Positions 53,782 through 61,070 of a stretch of 64,000 nt of DNA are shown piece after piece. The position numbers were made by a program, and so were the translations under genes. The notes under the pieces were generated by a model that made no database searches, was not told where the DNA came from, and saw only the letters and a program-made list of their open reading frames with translations. The DNA comes from Alopecurus myosuroides. Lineage: Eukaryota > Streptophyta > Magnoliopsida > Poales > Poaceae. Position 1 is the stretch's first letter. Each line of letters opens with the position of its first letter. The DNA is taken from the NCBI GenBank assembly GCA_028641055.1, contig CM054062.1:17975639-18039638 (forward strand), written 5' to 3'.

Positions 53782-56700
53782 TGTCGGGAAGGCAGGAACC
53801 ACCGGCCCTACGAGAAGGAGAGCAACCTGCCGCCCTCCACGTCTACGGTCATCCCCGCGTCTGCCGCGCGAACTGGCATGCCCACTCCCACCGATGTCGA
53901 GCTCCTTGCAGCGAGGGAGCAGCTCGAGCGGCAACGCCAGGAGCTGCTTGCCGAGCAGGCGGAGTTGGAGAAGATCAGGCTCGAGCTGAGTCTGGACCAG
54001 CTCGAGTACAACAAGGCTCACGGCTTCACGCCGGTCGCCAGGAGGCCCAGCAGAGTGGGTGCTACGCGGCGCAACCTGGGCGCCGAGATGGCGACGGTTG
54101 CGGAGGAGCCCGCGCAGTCCGCCACCGCGAACACGTTCACAAGGCCAAGGTACAGCACACCCGCCAAGACGCTCAGAGCCGCGCAAGCCGTGGCTGCCGA
54201 GTTGCCGCGCCTAGATGGAGAGGCGCGTCTCAGGCAGCAGGAGAGGCTCAACGAGTTGGTGCTGGAGGCCGCCAGGCAGAACGAGGAGTTCCGCAAGGCC
54301 AACCCGGGAGCTGGAGCCTCGCAGGTGGTTCACTCGCACGCGGCTAGATCTAACGATCAGGCCTCGTCTCCGCATCCGAGCCGCGAGAAGAGCCGCAGCG
54401 GGCGCTCGGGTAGAGACAGGCAAATGCAGGTGTATGACCCGGCTGCTGCCGTGAAACAGGTTGCTGTGCCGCAGCAGCCCGGGCAGGAACACAACGCTGC
54501 AAGAGCAGGCTCTCAAGCCCATCAAGCTCAAAGCCGTGTCCGAGAAGCCGCGCGTCCGGGTACTTCTCGGCAACCCGCAGCTCCGCCTACTCGGCAGAGG
54601 CAGCAGCCGCGCCCAGTGGCACCAGTCGCCAACCCGGTGGAGCAGCCTGCAGCCATGCAGGTGGATAGGTATGATGATGGCTACTCGGCTATGGAGATGG
54701 CTGGTTATGACATCCATGATCGCGTTGGTGAGCGCGTGTTGGCGCCTGGAGATGCAAGGCACCAGCTGGATCGTCTCAGCTTGTCGGCGCGACTTGAGAG
54801 CACGGGTCCTCCTGGCCCCGAGTGCTTTGGCCCGCGCATCATGAACGAGCCGTCCGTGAAGGGCTTCCAGCTTGCAAGAGGTACCAAGAGCTACAATGGT
54901 AGCACCAAGCCTGAGGATTGGCTCAATGACTACGTCACCGCGGTCCACATTGCGGGTGGCAACAGGAGATGGGCGGTGCGCTACGTGCCGCAGATGCTAG
55001 AGGGTCCAGCTCGCACTTGGCTCAACAACTTGCCCAAGCACAGCATTAACTGCTGGCTGGACTTCTCGGACGCCTTCGTCAGCAACTTCACGAGTACATA
55101 CAAGAGGCCGAATAGGCCACAGCAGCTGTTGGCCTGCAGGCAGCGAGAAGACGAGACAGACCGCGAGTACCTTACTCGGTGGAGTACCCTGAGGAACACT
55201 TGTGAGGGTGTGAATGAAGCACAGGCCATCACTTGGTTTGCGCAGGGTTGCCGACATGGCAGCATGCTTTGGCAGAGATTGCAGAGGGAGATGCCGAACA
55301 CCTTGGCCGAGACCATCAAGATTGCGGATCAGTACGCACTCGGCGATCCCACTCAGCCGTTGATGGACTCCTCTGAGCCGAGAAGGAACTTCAACAGCAG
55401 CAAGCGCAACGAGTTCCGCAACAAGCGCCGAGTAGATACTCGGTATGACCCCGAAGAGGTGAATGCAGTGAATGTTGGAGGCGGTGGTGGCCAAAGGCAG
55501 AAACCTGCTGGAGCCTACGGGCAGAACCAGAACCAGGGCCAAGGCAACAAGAAACCGTTCCGCACTGCGCAGCCGGGTAGCGGGAACTCCGAGCAGCCGA
55601 AGAAGTTTGTCTTCGATGACATGAAGGATGGTCCATGCAGCTTCCACACTCACCACCCCTCAAGGCCTGCGAATCATACTACTCGGCAATGCGAGTGGTG
55701 GGATGTGATCAAGAGTGATGGCTTGCCTCCTCCTCCTCCTCTGCCAGCTGCCAATGCTACTGTTCAGCCTACTCGCGCTCCCGCAACTCGGCCGCCAGTC
55801 TATCCGAGAAGAGAGAATGTCAACCAGGTGGCTTTAGGAGCCAACCAGAATTTCAACAATGAGAGATACCGCAACAACAACAACAACTACAACCGCAACA
55901 ACAACAGCAGAGGCAACAACAACAACTATCAGGGCAACAACAACAATGGCAACAATGGGGGCAATGGCTCCAACCAGTACCAAGAGCACCATGAGAGCTA
56001 TATGATCTTCACCTCTGAGGCAGTCGACAAGCAGTCACAGCACAGGCGGGCCATGGAGGTCAATGCGGTGATTCCGGCTGTCCCTCACTACATGTACTGG
56101 TGCGACCAGGAGATCAGGTGGACTCGGGCAGATCACCCCAAGGTGATGCCCAATCCGGGTACTTATGCCTTGGTGTTGGATCCAACCTTCCTGGGCCCCG
56201 AGAAGAATGTGAGGTTCAGCAAGGTGCTGATCGACAACGGCAGCAGCATCAACATCGTGTACAAGGACACACTCGAGAAGCTTGGCCTGGCCGAGAACAT
56301 GATGCTGCCCAGCAAGACCACCTTCCACGGCATTGTGCCCGGGATCTCCTGCAACCCGATTGGCCGAGTGTGGATTGATGTGCTATTCGGTACTCGGGAG
56401 AACTGTCGCACTGAGCGCCTGCAGTTTGAGGTGGTGGATCATCAGAGCCCATATCATGCTCTACTCGGCAGGCCTGCTCTGAGCAAGTTCATGGCCTCTA
56501 CCCATGTGGCTTATCTGAAGATGAAGATCCCTGGTCCCAATGGCATTATCACCATCTCGGGAGATTACAAGAAGTCCATGGAGTGTGCCTCTGCTAGCTC
56601 TCAGCTGGCGGAATCGATGGTGATTGCTGCCGAGAAGAAGAAGATGTACGAGGTGGTGGCCATGGCTCAGTCCGCACAAGCTGGCGCACAAGGTGTGCCG

Positions 56701-56814
56701 AGTACTCAGCATGGTACTGCTTTCCAAGCTGCCAAGGAGACCAAGACAGTCCAGGTTGACCCCGAGTTCCCGGAGCGTGTGGCTATCATTGGTTCCGGGT
56801 TGGAGGGGAAATAG
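53782..56814 (+). CDS. Tat-2 gag-protease polyprotein, N-terminally truncated
   Basis: The frame is open from the junction; the first ATG at 53878 starts MPTPTDVELLAAREQLE. It has a coiled coil (LERQRQELLAEQAELEKIRLEL), a disordered Gln/Pro/Arg-rich region, the capsid domain (TKPEDWLNDYVTAVH, STYKRPNRPQQLLACRQ), a Cys/His segment (GPCSFHTHHPSRPANHTTRQC), an Asn-rich tract encoded by AAC repeats (55862-55975) and an aspartic protease (LIDNGSSINIVYKDTLEKLG, LLGRPALSKFMA). It ends GLEGK at TAG 56812-56814, with pol following in the same frame. The residues before 53878 (in-frame KESNLPPSTSTVIPAS) suggest the true start was further upstream. Confidence 0.88.
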   Translation, partial: CREGRNHRPYEKESNLPPSTSTVIPASAARTGMPTPTDVELLAAREQLERQRQELLAEQAELEKIRLELSLDQLEYNKAHGFTPVARRPSRVGATRRNLGAEMATVAEEPAQSATANTFTRPRYSTPAKTLRAAQAVAAELPRLDGEARLRQQERLNELVLEAARQNEEFRKANPGAGASQVVHSHAARSNDQASSPHPSREKSRSGRSGRDRQMQVYDPAAAVKQVAVPQQPGQEHNAARAGSQAHQAQSRVREAARPGTSRQPAAPPTRQRQQPRPVAPVANPVEQPAAMQVDRYDDGYSAMEMAGYDIHDRVGERVLAPGDARHQLDRLSLSARLESTGPPGPECFGPRIMNEPSVKGFQLARGTKSYNGSTKPEDWLNDYVTAVHIAGGNRRWAVRYVPQMLEGPARTWLNNLPKHSINCWLDFSDAFVSNFTSTYKRPNRPQQLLACRQREDETDREYLTRWSTLRNTCEGVNEAQAITWFAQGCRHGSMLWQRLQREMPNTLAETIKIADQYALGDPTQPLMDSSEPRRNFNSSKRNEFRNKRRVDTRYDPEEVNAVNVGGGGGQRQKPAGAYGQNQNQGQGNKKPFRTAQPGSGNSEQPKKFVFDDMKDGPCSFHTHHPSRPANHTTRQCEWWDVIKSDGLPPPPPLPAANATVQPTRAPATRPPVYPRRENVNQVALGANQNFNNERYRNNNNNYNRNNNSRGNNNNYQGNNNNGNNGGNGSNQYQEHHESYMIFTSEAVDKQSQHRRAMEVNAVIPAVPHYMYWCDQEIRWTRADHPKVMPNPGTYALVLDPTFLGPEKNVRFSKVLIDNGSSINIVYKDTLEKLGLAENMMLPSKTTFHGIVPGISCNPIGRVWIDVLFGTRENCRTERLQFEVVDHQSPYHALLGRPALSKFMASTHVAYLKMKIPGPNGIITISGDYKKSMECASASSQLAESMVIAAEKKKMYEVVAMAQSAQAGAQGVPSTQHGTAFQAAKETKTVQVDPEFPERVAIIGSGLEGK
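55862..55975 (+). repeat. AAC-rich trinucleotide tract encoding poly-Asn in Tat-2 gag
   Basis: Interrupted AAC repeats encode runs of Asn with Tyr, Gly and Arg between the Cys/His segment and the protease. It is likely a flexible linker and prone to length change. Confidence 0.85.
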
Positions 56815-59800
56815 GAAAGCGCGCTCATCCACTTCCTCCGTGAGAATCGGGATGTGTTCGCCTGGACCAATGAAGATCTACCAGGAGTCCCGAGGGAGTT
56901 GGTTGAGCACTCTTTGCATGTGCGTCCTGACGCCAAGCCCGTGAAGCAGGCCTTGCGCCGTTTCGGGGATGAGAGAAGGAAGGCCATCGGTGATCAAATC
57001 ACCAAGCTGCTGATCAGTAACTTCATCATGGAAGTGCTGCACCCGGACTGGTTAGCCAACCCGGTCATGGTCGAGAAGAAAAAGGAAGATCCCAAGGCTG
57101 CCACCGCATGGCGCATGTGCGTCGACTACACCGACTTGAACAAGGCATGCCCCAAGGATCCCTTCCCGCTACCTCGCATCGATCAGGTGATCGATTCCAC
57201 TGCCGGCTGTGAACTGTTGTCTTTCATAGATGCCTACTCTGGTTTCCACCAGATTGCACTCAATCCTGCTGATCAAATAAAGACTGCTTTCATTACCCCG
57301 TACGGGGCTTATTGCTACCGTGTCATGTGTTTTGGCCTGAGGAATGCGGGTGCAACCTATCAGAGATGCATGCAGAAATGCTTGCATGACCAACTCGGCA
57401 AGAATGTGCAGGTGTACGTAGATGACATTGTCATCAAAACGAATAAAACACATACTCTGCTTGCCGACTTGGAGGAAACCTTTGCTAACCTACGCAGGTA
57501 CAAAATGAAACTGAATCCGAGTAAGTGCACCTTTGGTGTACCAGCTGGAAAGCTACTCGGCTTTCTCGTTTCTAGTCGGGGCATTGAAGCCAATCCGTCT
57601 AAGATAAAAGCTATTGAGAGCATGTCTTTACCGAGATCGTTGAAGGATGTGCAGAAGTTCACGGGCTGTCTGGCATCTCTGAGCCGCTTTCTGGGCCGAA
57701 TGGGCGAGAAGGCTCTGCCTCTGTACCAGCTGATGAAGAAAAGTGACAAGTTTGTCTGGACTCCGCAAGCAGACGTGGCATTCAATGAGCTGAAAGCAAT
57801 GCTGGCTGGCGCTCCTGTCTTGGCTAGTCCGCTACCCAAGGAGCCTATGCTGCTGTACATTGCGGCGACTAACCGAGTAGTCAGCGTGGTGATAGTGGTG
57901 GAGCGAGAGGAAGAAGGCAAGAGTGTGCAGCGCCCAGTCTATTATCTCAGTGAAGTGCTGTCCAGTTCCAAGCAAAATTATCCTCACTACCAGAAGATGA
58001 CATATGGCGTGTACCTGGGCGCCAGGAAGCTGAAACACTACTTCCAGGAGCACCCCATCACCGTGGTGAGCTCTGCTCCCATCTCGGACATCATGGGAAA
58101 CAAGGAGGCGAGTGGCAGAGTAGCCAAGTGGGCAATCGAGCTAGCCGCGTACGCTCCCGGGTACGCGAGAAGAGAAGCAATCAAGTCTCAGGTCCTTGCG
58201 GAATTTCTTGTGGACTGGGCCGAGATGCAGTATGAACCTCCCGCTCCAGTTTCCAACTATTGGAAAATGCACTTCGATGGCTCAAAGGTGAAAGAAGGCC
58301 TTGGTGCTGGCGTTGTGCTTACATCACCCAAGCGGGATCAGCTCAAGTATGTGTTGCAGATTCATTTCAAGGCATCCAAAAATGTAGCCGAGTACGAGGC
58401 AGTGGTGCATGGTTTGCGAGTAGCAAAGGAGGTTGGCGTGCAGCGTATTATATGCTATGGCGATTCAGATCTGGTGGTGCAGCAAGTCTCAGGTACCTGG
58501 GATGCTTTGGATGCCAACATGGCGTCGTATCGCTTCCTGGTGCAGTCAATGACTGGGTTTTTCGAAGGCTGTGAGTTCCAGCACATTCACCGAGCAGAGA
58601 ACGAAGCCGCAGACGAGCTATCCAAGTTGGGATCTTCTCGGCAATCCATCCCGGCAGGGATTGCCTTGGAGCATTTGAGGAAGCCATCTATCAAGCCTTC
58701 CCCCAACTCGGAATCCATCTTTGTTCCTTCTCTGCCGAGTGAGGAATCTGACCCAATGGAGATTGACTGGGAGAGTGCTGCAGGGAACCCGGGGACTGCC
58801 GTCCTCTACTCGGGGACTGCCTTTCCCTACTCGGGGACTGCCACTCCCTACTCGGTGACTGCCATTCCTTACTCGGGGACTGCCACTCCTTACTCGGGGA
58901 CTGCCACTCCCTACTCGGGGACTGCCATTCCTTACTCGGGGACTGCCACTCCTTACTCGGGGACTGCCGCCCTCAACCCAGAAGCTGTCGCATTCATTGA
59001 AGAAGTTCTCGCCAATCGGTCTGGGCTGCAGAGAAGCGCTCCTACTCCTCCTGTGCAACCACCAGAGCCTGTCTCAATGGAAATGGACGAACCAGTGTTT
59101 CCCGTGCGGGAGACACCGAGTTGGGCAATGCCCATATTATCCTTTCTAAGGGACGGCACTTTACCTGAAGATGAGGTGACTGCGAGGCAGATTCAGAGAA
59201 GGTCCAAGGGTTACACCATAGTCCGAGATGTGCTGCATAAGAGAAGTGCCACCGGCGTGCTGCAACGTTGTGTAAGCCCAGAAGAAGGAGAAGAAATCCT
59301 GGTGGAGATACATCAAGGGGAATGTGGGCACCACGCCTCTTCTCGGGCTCTGGTCAAGAAAGCTTTTCGGCATGGCTTCTACTGGCTCACTGCACTTCAG
59401 CAAGCTGAAGACATTGTGAGGAAGTGCACCGGCTGCCAGATGTTCGCAAGTAAGATTCACATGCCAGCTTCCGGGTTGAAAACAATCCCTATCACATGGC
59501 CATTTGCTGTTTGGTGCTTGGATATGGTTGGCCCTTTCAAGCCGGCTAAGGGCAATATGACACATATCCTGGTCATGGTGGACAAGTTCACCAAGTGGAT
59601 CGAGGTGAAACCTATTCGGAAGTGCGATGGGGTCACAGCCGTGAAGTTTGTGAAGGATGTGATCATGAGATACGGTTACCCGCACAGTATCATCACCGAC
59701 AACGGCACCAACTTTGCAGAGGGGGCAATGGTGCGATTCTGCAGAGATAAGCATATCCGACTAGACGTTGCGTCAGTCGCGCACCCTGCCTCCAATGGGC

Positions 59801-60387
59801 AAGTTGAGAGGGCAAATGGGATGGTACTGGCAGGCATCAAGCCAAGGCTGATTGAGCCATTGCTGAAAACACCAGGGTGTTGGCTAGAAGAGTTGCCAGC
59901 GGTGTTGTGGAGTCTAAGGACTACCCCTAACCGGTCAACCGGCTACACGCCATTCTTCTTGGTATACGGGGCTGAGGCCGTGTTGCCAATAGACTTAGAG
60001 CATGACTCCCCCCGAGTAGCCCTCTACACTGAGGTGGAGGCGAGAGAAGCTCGAGAAGACGACGTTGACCTGCTTGAAGAAGCAAGAGAGCTGACTCTGT
60101 CACGTTCGGCTATCTACCAGCAAAACCTGCGGCGTTATCATAGCCGAAAGGTGAACCCAAGGGTTTTCCGAGAAGGAGACATGGTCCTTAGGCTTGTGCA
60201 GCGCACAGCCGGGATGCACAAGTTGTCTCCTCCATGGGAAGGGCCCTTCATTGTGAGCAAAGCACTGCACAATGATGCGTACTATCTTGTAGATGTGCGC
60301 CCATCGCAGGCGAACAGAGCAGATAAAGCTGGAGAGGAAACCAAGCGTCCCTGGAATGTAGCTCTACTTCGTCGTTTTCATTCGTAA
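56815..60387 (+). CDS. Tat-2 pol: RT, dual RNase H, integrase
   Basis: The frame continues after the TAG with ESALIHFLRENRDVFAW and is open to TAA at 60385. RT: CVDYTDLNKACPKDPFPLPRID, FIDAYSGFHQI and YVDDIVIKT. The Gypsy RNase H/connection has YLSEVLSSSKQNYPHYQKM. The second, archaeal-type RNase H has MHFDGSKVKEGLGAGVVL, YEAVVHGLRVAKE, YGDSDLVVQQ and NEAADELSKLG; this dual arrangement is a Tat-clade hallmark. A linker with a 21-bp repeat follows. Integrase has an HHCC zinc region (HASSRALVKKAF ... CTGCQMF), core residues in WCLDMVGPF, ITDNGTNF and NGQVERANG, and a C-terminal KLSPPWEGPFIV. All catalytic residues I looked for are present, so this pol appears functional. Confidence 0.92.
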   Translation, partial: ESALIHFLRENRDVFAWTNEDLPGVPRELVEHSLHVRPDAKPVKQALRRFGDERRKAIGDQITKLLISNFIMEVLHPDWLANPVMVEKKKEDPKAATAWRMCVDYTDLNKACPKDPFPLPRIDQVIDSTAGCELLSFIDAYSGFHQIALNPADQIKTAFITPYGAYCYRVMCFGLRNAGATYQRCMQKCLHDQLGKNVQVYVDDIVIKTNKTHTLLADLEETFANLRRYKMKLNPSKCTFGVPAGKLLGFLVSSRGIEANPSKIKAIESMSLPRSLKDVQKFTGCLASLSRFLGRMGEKALPLYQLMKKSDKFVWTPQADVAFNELKAMLAGAPVLASPLPKEPMLLYIAATNRVVSVVIVVEREEEGKSVQRPVYYLSEVLSSSKQNYPHYQKMTYGVYLGARKLKHYFQEHPITVVSSAPISDIMGNKEASGRVAKWAIELAAYAPGYARREAIKSQVLAEFLVDWAEMQYEPPAPVSNYWKMHFDGSKVKEGLGAGVVLTSPKRDQLKYVLQIHFKASKNVAEYEAVVHGLRVAKEVGVQRIICYGDSDLVVQQVSGTWDALDANMASYRFLVQSMTGFFEGCEFQHIHRAENEAADELSKLGSSRQSIPAGIALEHLRKPSIKPSPNSESIFVPSLPSEESDPMEIDWESAAGNPGTAVLYSGTAFPYSGTATPYSVTAIPYSGTATPYSGTATPYSGTAIPYSGTATPYSGTAALNPEAVAFIEEVLANRSGLQRSAPTPPVQPPEPVSMEMDEPVFPVRETPSWAMPILSFLRDGTLPEDEVTARQIQRRSKGYTIVRDVLHKRSATGVLQRCVSPEEGEEILVEIHQGECGHHASSRALVKKAFRHGFYWLTALQQAEDIVRKCTGCQMFASKIHMPASGLKTIPITWPFAVWCLDMVGPFKPAKGNMTHILVMVDKFTKWIEVKPIRKCDGVTAVKFVKDVIMRYGYPHSIITDNGTNFAEGAMVRFCRDKHIRLDVASVAHPASNGQVERANGMVLAGIKPRLIEPLLKTPGCWLEELPAVLWSLRTTPNRSTGYTPFFLVYGAEAVLPIDLEHDSPRVALYTEVEAREAREDDVDLLEEARELTLSRSAIYQQNLRRYHSRKVNPRVFREGDMVLRLVQRTAGMHKLSPPWEGPFIVSKALHNDAYYLVDVRPSQANRADKAGEETKRPWNVALLRRFHS
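58788..58970 (+). repeat. 21-bp minisatellite within Tat-2 pol, YSGTATP heptapeptide
   Basis: Nine copies of a unit like TACTCGGGGACTGCCACTCCC encode YSGTATP with small variants (AFP, AIP, SVT). It lies between the archaeal-type RNase H and the integrase and preserves the frame. Confidence 0.92.
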
Positions 60388-61070
60388 GCAAAGATGTGTA
60401 TGTACCCTCCTATCCGAGTTGAAATTCTACTCTGCAATCTGAAATTGTTCTCGGGGACTGCCCTCGTCCAAAATTGCTCTAAGTGTTTTTCTTACTCGGC
60501 TTGTTCCTTTGTCTATTCGGTTGCTCCACTTCAGAACTCATAAGTGCATTGAGTACTGTGTTTAAACCTATATGCCAACTCTTCGACTCTGCTGCTGTCC
60601 GAAACCCGGCTTCATGGCAAGCAAGAGAACAAGCAAAAGGTCAATGAGCACACGAAAATCACAAAAGAAGAAGGAGTGCAGGAACCGAGTAGATTGTGTG
60701 TTACTTTTTGTTCCCTGTTCTCGTCTTTTCGGCTAAGTGGTGGGCTGCGTTACCATGATTGTTTCTAGCGGCTAAGTACTTGCAGCCCTGCTACTTGATT
60801 CTTGTGACTCGAATACCAAAAAAGCGACAAGTCGCAGGTAGAGCAGAGATGAAAAGACAGGGTGAATAAGAAATGCTACTCGGGGACTCGCATGGAAACA
60901 CAACTCGGCATTAAGCCAGTGTAGTTCAAATTGATTAATGTCAACATAAACAGAGTGGGCATAAAAACTGAGTAGCAAGCAAGATAAAGGTAGTCTATTA
61001 CATCTGCTCCCGGCATCCCGGGGATCTGACAAAGTGTTCAAGTGAAAAAAACAAAAGATTGCAGGTTGCT
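60388..61070. other. Tat-2 region between pol and the convergent antisense gene
   Basis: No gene seen. It must hold the 3' UTR of the antisense gene on the minus strand. Words such as TCTCGGGGACTGCC (60452) and TACTCGGGGACTCG (60882) echo the minisatellite unit in pol. Confidence 0.5.

Noticed and set aside
52823..53989. 388-aa plus-strand ORF as a host gene
   Set aside because: It begins in LTR sequence, passes through a primer-binding site and a retroelement gag, and ends out of frame in another element's gag: a chance chimeric frame.
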